A DNA stretch of 64,000 bases from Succinivibrio dextrinosolvens (lineage in GTDB: Bacteria > Pseudomonadota > Gammaproteobacteria > Enterobacterales > Succinivibrionaceae), in NCBI RefSeq assembly GCF_900116345.1, contig NZ_FPAH01000004.1, positions 44,860-108,859 on the forward strand, in the 5' to 3' direction. The notes under the pieces are model-generated. The model did no database searches, was not told the origin of the DNA, and was given only the letters and a program-made list of their open reading frames with translations. Numbering within the stretch: position 1 is the first letter of the stretch; the number at the start of each line of letters is the position of its first letter. Below are positions 1 through 9,014 of this stretch, piece by piece. The translations under genes and the position numbers were made by a program.

Positions 1-294
1 ATTTTTATAGGATTATATTCAGCATAAGTTCAAGTATATAAATATTTTATAAGAAAATACAACTCAATGAATATTCGAAGAAAAAGAAAATAATAAAAAT
101 TAAAAATAATGTGACAAATTTCACTTATAGAAAAAAAAATGTCAGCTTATTTTTATATCTGTTTCACAATCAACTTATCAAAAATTCTGTATAAATAAAA
201 AATAAGATATATTACGCTTTGCGAAAAAAATTATGGATTAAAGATGCTCTATCAACCTGGGGTATTGAATACAAACATCCAATAAGGAATGATT
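1..294. other. AT-rich upstream region of the PagL-like gene
   Basis: This stretch has no credible gene. It is very A/T-rich and holds one CRP-like dyad (listed separately) and a possible -10 hexamer TATAAA at 190-195 in front of the first gene. The left window edge cuts whatever lies upstream. Confidence 0.4.
110..125. promoter_or_regulatory. CRP/FNR-type dyad upstream of the PagL-like gene
   Basis: TGTGA at 110-114, six bases, then TCACT at 121-125 matches the CRP consensus TGTGA-N6-TCACA at nine of ten positions. It lies about 170 bp upstream of the first start codon, so a direct activating role is uncertain. Confidence 0.4.
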
Positions 295-879
295 ATGAAA
301 AAGTCCCTAAAAATTTTAGCTGTCATCACCAGCTCATTATTACTTACAAATACAGCACTTGCAGACAATTCATCAAAAGCAACAGATAGTTGGTTTGATA
401 ATGTTGAATTTCAGGCTGAATTCCTAAAATACCACTATAAAGATAACCGCTATGTTAAGAACTACAATCTGCATGCTTTAACTCAGGTATATGATTGGAG
501 CATCTTCTCTTTACATGCTGGTGCCACTTTCACAGTTGCTGACGGATATATAATAAGAGGTAATATGAAGCAGAACAGTGATGCTGTTGGACTAGGACCA
601 GCTATTGTTGCTCGATTCGGAGGAGAAATCATAGACAACTTTCATATCAGTCTGGATTTAGGTGGAAGTATGAGATTTTTTACAAAAAATCATCCGGCAA
701 CAGCAAGAAAATATGATTTTCTATGGAGAATAGGACCTAGAATTGCTTATGATTTCTCAGAAAACGGATCTGTAGGCTTTAACTACGTTGTTTATGCACA
801 TGCATCAAATGGACATAGCGATCAGAATCCTGGTTATGAGATGAAAGGATTTAACTTTAGTCTTGATTACAAATTCTAA
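295..879 (+). CDS. PagL-like lipid A 3-O-deacylase (outer membrane)
   Basis: The 194-residue protein begins with a Lys-Lys and hydrophobic signal peptide ending near ALA-D, then shows the alternating pattern of a small outer-membrane beta barrel and ends in an aromatic residue (DYKF), as barrel proteins do. Near the C-terminus it carries HASN followed eleven residues after the Ser by Glu in NPGYE. This matches the His-Ser-Glu catalytic arrangement of PagL, which removes the 3-linked acyl chain of lipid A. I place the start at 295, because AAGGA at 284-288 is abutting the ATG at 289 but six bases from the ATG at 295. It stands alone; the next gene is convergent. Confidence 0.7.
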   Translation: MKKSLKILAVITSSLLLTNTALADNSSKATDSWFDNVEFQAEFLKYHYKDNRYVKNYNLHALTQVYDWSIFSLHAGATFTVADGYIIRGNMKQNSDAVGLGPAIVARFGGEIIDNFHISLDLGGSMRFFTKNHPATARKYDFLWRIGPRIAYDFSENGSVGFNYVVYAHASNGHSDQNPGYEMKGFNFSLDYKF

Positions 880-1370
880 AATGGTACGGTAGGTTTTTTT
901 TAGTAATTCCTACCCTGTTTAAATTTGCCGCAAAATAGCGGCAAACTATCTGATAGATTGGAACAAAAGGTTATTTCTATAAGTATCTTAGCTTTTTTTA
1001 ATCTGAAGCAGATAATCTTATGTGCACATAAAACTGACCGATATGGTAATGCCAATTAGAAATATGACTGTAAATTTCATGCTATATGCGACTCTACAGT
1101 ACAGCAAAAACTCTCAGAGAATGGTATTCAACTCATTAGTTTTAGCGCTTTATAAGGTAGATCATACTAACCACTAGAAATATCTCCAATTTTTATTCCT
1201 GAAGATAAAAGCTAAGTTTCATAGCTCATCAGCAACCTCAAAATCGTCAATTAAAAGAATAAAGAGGCTGGATACAGATTTACTGTAATCTAGCCTCAAT
1301 TTTCTTTGTAAATCATTCTTGATCTTAATCAGAGTTACTTTGGAGCTAGGCAGAAGTAATCTGATAAATT
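880..1370. other. Intergenic region with two hairpins, no convincing gene
   Basis: An 8-bp stem (TTTGCCGC 924-931 / GCGGCAAA 938-945) follows the PagL-like gene without a clear T-run. A short frame open from about 1020 to 1180 on the plus strand resembles nothing I recognise and has no ribosome site. A GAGGCT/AGCCTC-based stem at 1264-1297 probably ends the minus-strand quinone reductase transcript, because it is followed on that strand by a T-rich run. Confidence 0.4.
1264..1297 (-). terminator. Probable terminator of the quinone reductase gene
   Basis: On the minus strand GAGGCT (1297-1292) opens a stem closed by AGCCTC (1269-1264) with inner pairing of GATTACAG/CTGTATC. It is followed by TTTATTCTTTT. 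It lies about 75 bp past the stop of the minus-strand gene. Confidence 0.55.
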
Positions 1371-1880
1371 CTACTCTGATAAGAGCTTCTTATAGTTATC
1401 GCACATCTTCTGAATGTCTGAATCTGAAATATTCAGACAGCCATAAGCTACACGAATTGGAGCCACATCCATTCCTGTGTAGTTGCCGGTTGCAGTCAGA
1501 GGCAGGAAGAGCTCACCGATAGTGGTTGCCTTATAGTCTTCCTGTGGACCGCCGGTACTTAATACAAGCTGTAGCTTCTTGCCCTGTAGAGCATGGCCCT
1601 GTGAACCATAAGCCCATCCGTGTTCAAATACTCTGTCGATGTATGCCTTAAGCATAGGAGGAGTACTGAACCAGAATACAGGACACTGGAAAATCAGTCG
1701 GTCATTCTCTTCAATCAGCTTCTGTTCAGCCTTAACGTCAATCTTTTCTGGATCCTGACCGTACAGCTGTTCAAGATTGCGGATGGTGACATTGCTGACA
1801 TCTTCTGCAGCCTCTAGAAGAGCTCTGTTTACTCTGGATTTTTCAAACCAGGTGTGAGAGAAAATAATTAAAGTTTTCAT
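1371..1880 (-). CDS. NAD(P)H-dependent flavodoxin-fold oxidoreductase (KefF/MdaB type)
   Basis: The 169-residue protein starts MKTLIIFSHTW, the first beta strand and phosphate loop of a flavodoxin-like fold. It contains FQCPVFWFSTPPMLKAYIDR, the hallmark of NAD(P)H:quinone reductases of the KefF/YheR/MdaB group, and STGGP before the end. Such enzymes reduce quinones or electrophiles in the cytoplasm with bound FMN. The start at 1880 is chosen because AGAGG lies just upstream; an extension to 1898 lacks a ribosome site. No kefC-type potassium channel is adjacent, so a KefF role is not supported. Confidence 0.8.
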   Translation of the reverse strand: MKTLIIFSHTWFEKSRVNRALLEAAEDVSNVTIRNLEQLYGQDPEKIDVKAEQKLIEENDRLIFQCPVFWFSTPPMLKAYIDRVFEHGWAYGSQGHALQGKKLQLVLSTGGPQEDYKATTIGELFLPLTATGNYTGMDVAPIRVAYGCLNISDSDIQKMCDNYKKLLSE

Positions 1881-1963
1881 AAAAACCTCTTCTGACAAAT
1901 TTTTATGACAGAATAATTTTATTTGTAAATCAACATGTTAAATTTACAAAAAAGGAAAAAAAA

Positions 1964-1982
1964 GCACCTCATTGTGAAGTGC
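1964..1982 (-). terminator. Terminator of the HU gene
   Basis: Minus strand: GCACTTC, loop ACAAT, GAGGTGC (one G-U pair), then eight T. It starts about 14 bp past the HU stop. On the plus strand the stem has a mismatch but is also followed by a T-run. Confidence 0.8.
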
Positions 1983-1996
1983 CTTTTTTCTTTAAA

Positions 1997-2278
1997 TTAT
2001 TTCTTCTTGTTTACTGCATCTTTTAGAGCTGCGCCAGCTGAGAATACAGGAACCTTGCTTGCTGCAATCTTAATAACTTCACCGGTTCTTGGGTTGCGGC
2101 CCTGACGAGCCTTTCTTGCTGATACCTTAAAAGTACCAAAACCAATTAACTGAACAGCATCACCCTTTACAAGAGCTCCCTGTACAGCCTCTAATAAAGC
2201 CTCTAAAGCCTTCTTAGAGTCAACCTTAGTTAATGCGCTACGCTTTGCAATTGCGTCAACAAGTTCTGATTTATTCAT
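1997..2278 (-). CDS. hup: DNA-binding protein HU
   Basis: This 93-residue protein is a typical single-domain HU. It starts MNKSELVDAIA, has the GFGTFKVSARKARQGRNPRTGE arm region and ends AALKDAVNKKK. HU bends and compacts the nucleoid as a dimer. The start at 2278 is preceded by AGGAAG; a longer reading to 2449 is not supported by the family. Monocistronic, with its own terminator. Confidence 0.95.
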   Translation of the reverse strand: MNKSELVDAIAKRSALTKVDSKKALEALLEAVQGALVKGDAVQLIGFGTFKVSARKARQGRNPRTGEVIKIAASKVPVFSAGAALKDAVNKKK

Positions 2279-2450
2279 AATATACTTCCTTATGTGAGAA
2301 CGGGATGATCTGAATATACAACAATTCACTATTAGAGCAAGATTCAAAAGGCTTTTTTTATCAAAAAGTGTGAGGAGATTAGTATTTATTAGGCAAGAAA
2401 CGTTATCTATAGCATAAAACCGCTTATATATCAGCTTTACAAAAGGCAAT

Positions 2451-2534
2451 AAAAGAGGCGACCTCTACTTGCGTGTTTCTGCATCCTTACGAGCAGCTGC
2501 GTAAAAGTCGCCTCACTATACCTATAGTATAGGT
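2451..2534 (-). ncRNA. Structured element, 3' end of the amr transcript or small RNA
   Basis: On the minus strand GAGGCGAC (2514-2507) pairs perfectly with GTCGCCTC (2462-2455), which is followed by TTTT. The 44-nt loop holds its own TTACG/CGTAA stem. Just upstream is a perfect 15-nt dyad ACCTATA-N-TATAGGT (2520-2534) that contains TATACT and TATAGT, possible -10 elements. It lies 55 bp past the amrS stop, so it may be a terminator with an unusually large loop or a separately transcribed small RNA. Confidence 0.4.
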
Positions 2535-2589
2535 TAAAATCTCACAAATGCGATATTTAAGCCATTTTTAAGCATTTTCTAACTAAAAA

Positions 2590-3426
2590 TCAACAGTTTC
2601 CACGATGAACAAATTTTAAATACTCCGAAGCTATGGAACATAGTCTGTCAATTGTCTCAATTGGAGTAGGATAAAGCTCCTGTTCCTTATAACGGGGAAA
2701 AAATCTGCTTATGTGCAGAGGAATGTCTGGACTTATTGAGTACAAAAACTCTGCTTCAGAGTGCATATCCTCCTCAGAGTCATTTTTGGTAGGGATTATG
2801 AGAGTAGTAACCTCAACATGACACTGAGAGTGCGCTAGCCTTATGTTTTCCTTTACTGTTTCAAAATCACCTTTTACATAATCGTAAAACTGCTGTGAAA
2901 ATCCCTTAAGATCGATATTCATTGCATCAACATACGGAAGAAGCTTTTCAAGATAATCAGAACAGATGCCGCCGTTAGTAACCAGAACAGACTTTAGGTT
3001 ATGTTTTTTTAGCTCAATTGAGGTATCAAGAACAAACTCATAGCTTATAAGAGGTTCGTTATAGGTAAATGCAATTCCTAGATTCCCCTGCTCTTTATTT
3101 TTCAGATCAATTGCCAGTGCAACCAGCTCTTCAGGAGTGACCTTCTGATATTCACAGCTCTTATCTGCCATGGATATTGAATGATTCTGACAGAATGGAC
3201 ATTTAAGATTACAGCCAAAACTGCCCACAGAGAGAATATAGCTCCCAGGATAAAAGTGGTATAAAGGCTTCTTTTCAATAGGATCTAAGGCCACAGAGGT
3301 GATACAGCCATAGTTTAAGTCTCTGATCTGACCATTCTGATTCCCCCTGCCTTTGCATACACCTATTGCCCCCTCGGCAAGATTGCAGTGCCGAGGACAC
3401 AGACCACATCTAACCTTCTGCGTCAT
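2590..3426 (-). CDS. amrS: AmmeMemoRadiSam radical SAM enzyme
   Basis: The protein carries the radical SAM cluster motif CNLKCPFC (Cys-x3-Cys-x2-Cys) and a second cysteine set near the N-terminus (CGLCPRHC ... GVC), as in the AmrS / PflA-like family. It is about 278 residues from the ATG at 3426; an upstream GTG at 3438 is possible but has no ribosome site. The partner proteins AmrB and AmrA are encoded as a fusion directly upstream, the stop of one being 18 bp from this start. The biochemical role of the AMMECR1-Memo-radical SAM set is not established. The [4Fe-4S] cluster implies an anaerobic or microaerobic life. Confidence 0.85.
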   Translation of the reverse strand: MTQKVRCGLCPRHCNLAEGAIGVCKGRGNQNGQIRDLNYGCITSVALDPIEKKPLYHFYPGSYILSVGSFGCNLKCPFCQNHSISMADKSCEYQKVTPEELVALAIDLKNKEQGNLGIAFTYNEPLISYEFVLDTSIELKKHNLKSVLVTNGGICSDYLEKLLPYVDAMNIDLKGFSQQFYDYVKGDFETVKENIRLAHSQCHVEVTTLIIPTKNDSEEDMHSEAEFLYSISPDIPLHISRFFPRYKEQELYPTPIETIDRLCSIASEYLKFVHRGNC

Positions 3427-3444
3427 ATTGAAGTCCACACAAAA

Positions 3445-4830
3445 TTAAAAATGTCTTATAACTTCAAACCGTTCCAGCTCGACTGATTCGTCGTCAGAAA
3501 TGTAGCCCTTGCGTCTGCAGATCCTGATCTGCTCCTGAGGGGTATCAACACCTTCTAGGTCTGGCAGCAGTACACCACTCTTATGTCCGGATCTTACAAT
3601 CACACCATATTTTTTAGGATCGAGTTCATCAATAGAGCTGATTTTCTCAGGTTCTGTCAGTACATCCACACTTACAGTTATAAAAGGAAGCTCCTCCTCT
3701 CTTACAGGGTCAAATCGAGGATCATGAGAGCAGGCATTAACGGCAAACCTTATGATTTCATCAGCTACACAATCACAGTTAGGAGAAAGAGAGCCGATAC
3801 ATCCGCGAAGCTGACCGAATTTTTTTAGAGACACAAAAACAGCAGCCTTCTTTTTAAGTAAATCCTTTGAAAGACCATCCGGTCTTTGCATCATAGAATG
3901 TGTTTTAACATAGTGTTCCATTGATGCTCTAGCTAGAGAGGTATACTCATCCCCTGACTCTTTGGATTTATTGTTTTTCTCTTTCTGAGCATTCAGAAAT
4001 TTCTCAAGATAGTTATTGTCTTGATCATCGCCTGTTACTTTGAAACTGGCAACAGCGTAACCAACACCAAAAGGTCCTTCGTAGGATAAAAGACTTCCCT
4101 CTATAGCTTTTCTGTCAAGGACTCCGGCCATCATCACAAAAGGTCTGAAGCCACATTCTCCAGCCCCATCACATACAGGTGCAGGAATAGATAAGAGCTC
4201 ATTAAAGTCAGAGTCTTTAAAGGATTCAGCTATAGCCTTATCAAAAACAGGACCATTGCTGTCAAAGCCATAAGGTCCATCCTCTAAAAGACGGTGAGAT
4301 AAATCTCCGCTGCCAATAAAGACAGTTTTTCTCTTTAGTCTTGCAGCAACCTCAGCAACAACCTGTCCAACCTTGTAATGTTCACAGATATCAAGTCCGC
4401 TGATACCGATTCGAACAACTTTATAGGCTTTCAGATATTTATTTAAAAACCACATCGGGATCATGGTTGCATGATCAAGCTCGCTCATTTTATGCCCAAG
4501 TCTGCCAGCACTTATATCCTTAGACTTCAACTCATCGCACAGCTCATCGACAAAACCTTCATCATAAACAGCATCGATACGGACTGAACCAGCCCCAAAC
4601 TGAGAGAAACTTCCTGATTCTCCAGAACCTGAGGCCACATGAATATAGTCTGCATAAGTTTCCATGTGAGGAGAGACAATAACTACGGTTTCCGGCTCCA
4701 AAGAGGCAACAAACTCCATAACCTTGTTATAGGAGTCAATAGTGGACTGAATCTGTTTTTCTTTTCCTAGGCCAACCTCTGGAATGATTAAAGGAGGATG
4801 AGGTACAGCAACAGCAGCAAGAATAGACAT
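3445..4830 (-). CDS. AmmeMemoRadiSam protein B-A fusion (Memo + AMMECR1)
   Basis: The 461-residue protein joins two families that are usually separate. Residues about 1-270 are Memo-like (AmrB): PHPPLIIPEVG at the N-terminus, SPHMETY, the HATMIPMWFLN segment and GSGDLSHR. Residues about 290-461 are AMMECR1-like (AmrA): GQLRGCIGSL, AVNACSHDPRF and FITVSVDVLTEPE. A charged linker (KEKNNKSKESGDE) lies between them. AGGAG precedes the ATG. It is the first gene of a two-gene operon with amrS. Fusion means the two partners are made in equal amounts and probably touch each other. Confidence 0.85.
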   Translation of the reverse strand: MSILAAVAVPHPPLIIPEVGLGKEKQIQSTIDSYNKVMEFVASLEPETVVIVSPHMETYADYIHVASGSGESGSFSQFGAGSVRIDAVYDEGFVDELCDELKSKDISAGRLGHKMSELDHATMIPMWFLNKYLKAYKVVRIGISGLDICEHYKVGQVVAEVAARLKRKTVFIGSGDLSHRLLEDGPYGFDSNGPVFDKAIAESFKDSDFNELLSIPAPVCDGAGECGFRPFVMMAGVLDRKAIEGSLLSYEGPFGVGYAVASFKVTGDDQDNNYLEKFLNAQKEKNNKSKESGDEYTSLARASMEHYVKTHSMMQRPDGLSKDLLKKKAAVFVSLKKFGQLRGCIGSLSPNCDCVADEIIRFAVNACSHDPRFDPVREEELPFITVSVDVLTEPEKISSIDELDPKKYGVIVRSGHKSGVLLPDLEGVDTPQEQIRICRRKGYISDDESVELERFEVIRHF

Positions 4831-5036
4831 ATAAACTCCTTATGGTTATTTGGTTAACCTAACTTGTATTTTCTATATTCAGTTTGAGCTGTTTTCCATT
4901 ACTTTTACAGCCATTGAGCTTTTTTAGATATTACATTGTGAATTGTTTCACATTCTATATTCTCATACCGATATCTTTTTATTTTCATGAATGTCTCATA
5001 TTGCTATCTATTAATTCTCCATTTACGCATCATAAC

Positions 5037-5083
5037 GTTTGTAATTATAAACATCTTTACCTATAATGTTTATAAATATGAAC
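5037..5083 (+). promoter_or_regulatory. hipBA promoter with two HipB-type operators
   Basis: A near-consensus promoter is visible: -35 TTGTAA (5039-5044), 17 bp, -10 TATAAT (5062-5067). Two similar 16-bp dyads, GTTTGTAATTATAAAC (5037-5052) and GTTTATAAATATGAAC (5068-5083), overlap the -35 and follow the -10. Their centres are 31 bp apart, about three helical turns. This is the layout expected for autorepression by the antitoxin. Confidence 0.75.
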
Positions 5084-5099
5084 GTTTAGAGGTAATTCT

Positions 5100-5423
5100 A
5101 TGGGAAAAAGGATTGTTCTTACCCCCAGTATTAAACGAATACTTCAGACTATGGGAGAACAGATAAAACTTGCTCGTTTACGACGTGACATTCCTGTAGA
5201 AGTCATAGCCGACAGAGCTGGTTTGGGACGAACGACTGTATGGTCAATTGAGAAAGGTAGTCCCTCAGTATCCATGGGAGCCTACGCAAAAGTTCTTCAT
5301 GCCATTGAGGGTATGGATCAAGATTTGTTGCTCATTTGTAAAGACGACAAAAAAGGAAGACTGCTGCAGGATATGGGACTTACCATTGCTCATAGGGCAT
5401 CGAAGAGAAAGAATGAAAGATAA
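5100..5423 (+). CDS. hipB: HipB-like XRE antitoxin
   Basis: A 107-residue protein with a helix-turn-helix of the XRE/Cro type at about residues 17-70 (IKLARLRRDIPVEVIADRAG, then TTVWSIEKGSPS). AGAGG lies seven bases before the ATG. Its stop overlaps the start of the HipA gene by 11 bp, so the two are translationally coupled. By analogy with HipB it neutralises HipA and represses the operon through the two dyads just upstream. Confidence 0.85.
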   Translation: MGKRIVLTPSIKRILQTMGEQIKLARLRRDIPVEVIADRAGLGRTTVWSIEKGSPSVSMGAYAKVLHAIEGMDQDLLLICKDDKKGRLLQDMGLTIAHRASKRKNER

Positions 5424-6645
5424 TAAAACGATTTTTTGCTACTTGGACGACTATTATCGTGACCAATTTTATATTGGAAACCTTTATGTCCAAAAATCAC
5501 ATGGCGACGAAGTCTACTCCTTTGAGTGGTCCGAGGAGGTATTGGCAGGAGATGAGCATATATTCTTAGATCCGCAACTTCATACTGATATAACAGGGCG
5601 TCAATATGCTGAAAAAAACATTTTTGGAATGTTTTCTGACTCCTGTCCTGACCGCTGGGGGCGTCTACTCATGAAAAGACGTGAATCAATACATGCACGT
5701 AAAGAGGATAGAAAGCCAAAAGCCCTACGGGAAAGTGATTTTCTTCTAGGAGTTCATGATGAAAGTCGCATGGGAGCGCTTCGTTTTCGTACAGAGCCAC
5801 AAGGAAATTTTCTAGCTTATGATAAAGAACTAGCAACTCCACCTTGGACAGAACTTCGCCGTCTGCAGGATGCCTCCAGAAATTTCGAGACAGACTCAGG
5901 TAACGATGAAGATTGGCTAGCCCTTCTTATGGCTCCAGGCTCCTCACTAGGAGGAGCAAGACCTAAAGCAACAGTTTGCGACGAAAAAGGCTGTTTATGG
6001 ATAGCAAAATTTCCGTCAAAACATGATACAGAAAACACCGGTGCGTGGGAAATGGTAGCCCATGACCTTGCAAAAATGTGTAATCTTAATGTCCCAGAAG
6101 CAAAAGCTTTAGATATAACAAAAGAAGGAACAACCTTTTTGGTAAAGCGATTCGACCGATTTGGTGATAAACGTATTCATATGGCTTCAGCCATGACAAT
6201 GTTAAACAAAACTGACAATGATCATGATGCATCATATCTTGATATTGCAGATTGGTTAACATCACATAGTCCGAAAGCCTCTGCTGATTTAAAAGAGCTT
6301 TGGTGCAGAATGGTATTTAATATTGCCATATCAAATACTGATGATCATTTACGCAATCATGGATTTCTGCTGGATAAGGATGGGTGGCGTCTTTCACCGC
6401 TGTTTGATGTAAATCCAAATCCTTATGGAAGCAATTTATCCTTGGGAATCACGGAAGAAGATACTGAGCTGGATTATTCTCTGGCTTTGGAAACGGCTGA
6501 ATTCTATCAACTAAAGAAGACTTATGCTGAGCAGATTATAAGCAATATAAAAACAGTAGTTGCAGATAACTGGCTTACGTTGGCAAGAAAATATAACATT
6601 TCTCGTTCTGCAATAGACAGGATGAGTCCTGCATTTACAATGTAA
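5413..6645 (+). CDS. hipA: HipA-like serine/threonine kinase toxin
   Basis: The start at 5413 overlaps hipB. The protein is 410 residues. Kinase features are in order: a glycine-rich loop GSSLGGARPKA at about 176-186, VKRFDR at about 244, the catalytic NTDDHLRNHGF at about 308-318 and the metal-binding FDVNP at about 331. The N-terminal part matches the HipA N-terminal subdomain, including SDSCPDRWGR. Family members phosphorylate a translation component (glutamyl-tRNA synthetase in E. coli HipA) and cause dormancy. All key residues are present, so it looks active; its true substrate cannot be read from the sequence. Confidence 0.85.
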   Translation: MKDNKTIFCYLDDYYRDQFYIGNLYVQKSHGDEVYSFEWSEEVLAGDEHIFLDPQLHTDITGRQYAEKNIFGMFSDSCPDRWGRLLMKRRESIHARKEDRKPKALRESDFLLGVHDESRMGALRFRTEPQGNFLAYDKELATPPWTELRRLQDASRNFETDSGNDEDWLALLMAPGSSLGGARPKATVCDEKGCLWIAKFPSKHDTENTGAWEMVAHDLAKMCNLNVPEAKALDITKEGTTFLVKRFDRFGDKRIHMASAMTMLNKTDNDHDASYLDIADWLTSHSPKASADLKELWCRMVFNIAISNTDDHLRNHGFLLDKDGWRLSPLFDVNPNPYGSNLSLGITEEDTELDYSLALETAEFYQLKKTYAEQIISNIKTVVADNWLTLARKYNISRSAIDRMSPAFTM

Positions 6646-6659
6646 ATCAACCAGAATGT

Positions 6660-6688
6660 AAAAAAAAATGCCGATCGAAGTGATCGGC
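6660..6688 (-). terminator. Terminator of the gal operon
   Basis: Minus strand: GCCGATC, loop ACTTC, GATCGGC (6688-6670), followed by A and nine T (6668-6660). It lies about 75 bp past the galK stop and just beyond the convergent hipA stop. Confidence 0.85.
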
Positions 6689-6699
6689 GAAAGGAGGAA

Positions 6700-6723
6700 T
6701 TCCCTACCACTTAAGGCGGGGAA
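6700..6723. repeat. Second hairpin between galK and its terminator
   Basis: TTCCCTACC (6700-6708) pairs with GGCGGGGAA (6715-6723) across a six-base loop, with one mismatch and one wobble. There is no T-run. The sequence resembles the subterminal hairpins of IS200/IS605 ends, but no transposase is nearby; it may simply be an mRNA-stabilising structure. Confidence 0.35.
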
Positions 6724-6763
6724 CTTACTATTTTCGAGAACAAATTATTATTTTTTTCAGCAA

Positions 6764-7927
6764 TTAACCTAGACGAGTGAAGGTTGCACCATCACATGCC
6801 TGAGTTTCGAAGATGGTTGCACCGATACCTGAAATCTTCTGGTACTTGGCGTTGATAGCATTCTTAACCACTTCAACATTCTTAGGCTCAACAACAGCAA
6901 CAACACAGCCACCGAAACCGCCACCGGTTTGACGAACAGCAGCGTATTCCTCACCTAATGCTTCCTTAACAATATCAACGATAGCATCGGTTTCCTTTAC
7001 AGTGATTTCAAAATCAAGTTTCTCTGACATATGAGATGCATACATCAGCTTAGCAAGAGTCTTAAGATCACCAGCCTCAAAAGCCTTAGAAGCTTCTAGA
7101 ACACGCTCATCCTCAGTGATTACGTGACGGGCACGACGATAGGTCTCGTCATCCATCTTATCCTTGCATGCATCCAGCATTTCCATGGTAGCGTCGCGTA
7201 ACAGAGGAACACCGATAATCTTTGCAGCCTTTTCGCAGCTCTCACGGCGATCGTTGTACTCTGAACCAACGAGCTGGTGCTTGATATTTGAGTTGATGAT
7301 CAGAATCTCAAGATTTGAAGGAACAGCAACCTGAGTTAGACCGTATGACTTGCAGTCGATACGAACAGCGTGATCTTTAGTACCGTTTGCAGAGATAGCC
7401 TGGTCCATAATACCGCACTTCATGCCGATGTAAGCTTCAGCAGCCTGGCCCATCAGAGCGATATCCATTAAAGCGATGTTTAAATCAAAAGCATTTGATA
7501 CCAGGTGACCGAAACATACCTCTAAAGATGCAGATGAAGATAGACCTGCTCCTGGAGGAACGTCACCCTTGATAGCAATATCAAGACCTTTAACCTTGCT
7601 GCCGAACTTCTCGCAGATCTGGTAAGCAACACCGCGCAGGTAGTTTACCCAAAGCTTGGTTGGGTGCTTTTCAATCTTTGCAGCTAATTCGAACTCGTCG
7701 TAATCATTATTCATATCAACGGCTAAAATGCGCATAGTGTTGGTGCCGTTTGGCTTGGCAACCATGCAGGTACCGTATTTGATAGCACATGGAAGAACAA
7801 AGCCGCCGTTGTAGTCAGTGTGCTCACCGATGATGTTCACACGACCAGGAGCATACTCCTGCATGGTTGGTTTTGTTCCGAATTTGTCTTCAAAAGCTTT
7901 TAGGCAAATTTCTTTGATATCTGACAT
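6764..7927 (-). CDS. galK: Galactokinase
   Basis: The 387-residue protein is a full-length GHMP kinase. It shows the galactokinase signature GRVNIIGEHTDYNGGFVLP near residue 28, the ATP-binding PPGAGLSSSASLEV near 127 and a C-terminal TGGGFGGCVVA. It phosphorylates galactose to galactose-1-phosphate in the cytoplasm, the first Leloir step after mutarotation. AGGA precedes the ATG. It is the last gene of galE-galT-galK, 15 bp after galT. Confidence 0.97.
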   Translation of the reverse strand: MSDIKEICLKAFEDKFGTKPTMQEYAPGRVNIIGEHTDYNGGFVLPCAIKYGTCMVAKPNGTNTMRILAVDMNNDYDEFELAAKIEKHPTKLWVNYLRGVAYQICEKFGSKVKGLDIAIKGDVPPGAGLSSSASLEVCFGHLVSNAFDLNIALMDIALMGQAAEAYIGMKCGIMDQAISANGTKDHAVRIDCKSYGLTQVAVPSNLEILIINSNIKHQLVGSEYNDRRESCEKAAKIIGVPLLRDATMEMLDACKDKMDDETYRRARHVITEDERVLEASKAFEAGDLKTLAKLMYASHMSEKLDFEITVKETDAIVDIVKEALGEEYAAVRQTGGGFGGCVVAVVEPKNVEVVKNAINAKYQKISGIGATIFETQACDGATFTRLG

Positions 7928-7942
7928 TTTTAAATCCTATGT

Positions 7943-8986
7943 TTATTTATTTAATGAATAATGAGTCTCTGATAAATCTCTTAAGCGGGTAGCAGCCTGC
8001 TCAGGAGTTAAATCACGCTGCTTCTCAGCTAAAAGCTCGAAACCTGCAACAAACTTCTTAACAGTTGCACTTCTTAATAGAGGTGGATAGTAGTTAGCGT
8101 GCAGCTGCCACTCTGAGTGCTCTTCACCGTCTACAGGAGCATTGTGCCATCCCATTGAGTAAGGGAATGAGCATTCAAACAGATTGTCATAACGGCAGGT
8201 CAGCTTCTTGATAGCTAAAGCTAAATCATTACGCTGCTCATCATTCAGCTGATTGATGGTCTGAACCTTGAACTTAGGCAGAATCATGGTCTCAAATGGC
8301 CAGAATGCCCAGAAAGGAACTAAAGCAACGAAATATTCAGTTTCAAAAATGATGCGTTCTTTCTTCTTAAGCTCAGCATTTACGTAATCTAAAAGCAGTG
8401 GAGTATTGTGCTTCTCGAAATACTTCTTCTGCTGTCTGTACTCTTTCATAACTTCTTCAGGGATGAAGTTACATGCCCAGATCTGTCCATGTGGATGAGG
8501 ATTTGAGCAGCCCATAATTGCACCTTTATTCTCGAATAACTGTACATACTTATAGGTCTTTGAAAGCTCAGTGAACTGGTCGCCCCACAGATCAACCACG
8601 CCACGGATCTCTTCAACATCCATTACAGGAAGAGTCTTTGAATGATCTGGGCTGAAGCAGATAACTCTGGCAGTACCGCGGGCAGGCTCTAGCTGGAATA
8701 ACTCCTCAGATTCAGGAGCATCCAGTGGAGTATCTGGAGTTAATGCAGCAAAGTCATTGGTGAAAACGAAATTCTTCTCATACTTAGGATTAGAATCACC
8801 GTTTACACGGGTATTACCTGGGCACAGGTAACACTTAGGATCATAAGTTGGCTTAATCTCGTTAGCCAACTTCTCAACCTGTCCCTGCCAAGGTCTCTTT
8901 GCTCTGTGAGGAGAAACCAGAATCCACTCGCCGGTTAGAGCGTTGAATCTTCTGTGTGGATGATCAGTTAAGTTAAATGATGTCAT
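7943..8986 (-). CDS. galT: Galactose-1-phosphate uridylyltransferase
   Basis: The 347-residue protein has the HIT-superfamily active site [12 protein letters not shown], the zinc-site CYLCPGN and SPHRAKRPW near the N-terminus, all typical of the E. coli-type GalT. It exchanges UDP between glucose and galactose phosphates. It sits between galE and galK in one operon, 28 bp after galE. AGGTAAG serves as ribosome site. Confidence 0.97.
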   Translation of the reverse strand: MTSFNLTDHPHRRFNALTGEWILVSPHRAKRPWQGQVEKLANEIKPTYDPKCYLCPGNTRVNGDSNPKYEKNFVFTNDFAALTPDTPLDAPESEELFQLEPARGTARVICFSPDHSKTLPVMDVEEIRGVVDLWGDQFTELSKTYKYVQLFENKGAIMGCSNPHPHGQIWACNFIPEEVMKEYRQQKKYFEKHNTPLLLDYVNAELKKKERIIFETEYFVALVPFWAFWPFETMILPKFKVQTINQLNDEQRNDLALAIKKLTCRYDNLFECSFPYSMGWHNAPVDGEEHSEWQLHANYYPPLLRSATVKKFVAGFELLAEKQRDLTPEQAATRLRDLSETHYSLNK

Positions 8987-9014
8987 AGTTTTTTCTTACC
9001 TTTGTTTAAATCTT

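Noticed and set aside
6700..6723. IS200/IS605 end
   Set aside because: The hairpin resembles such ends, but there is no transposase, no second end and the next hairpin is a normal gal terminator.
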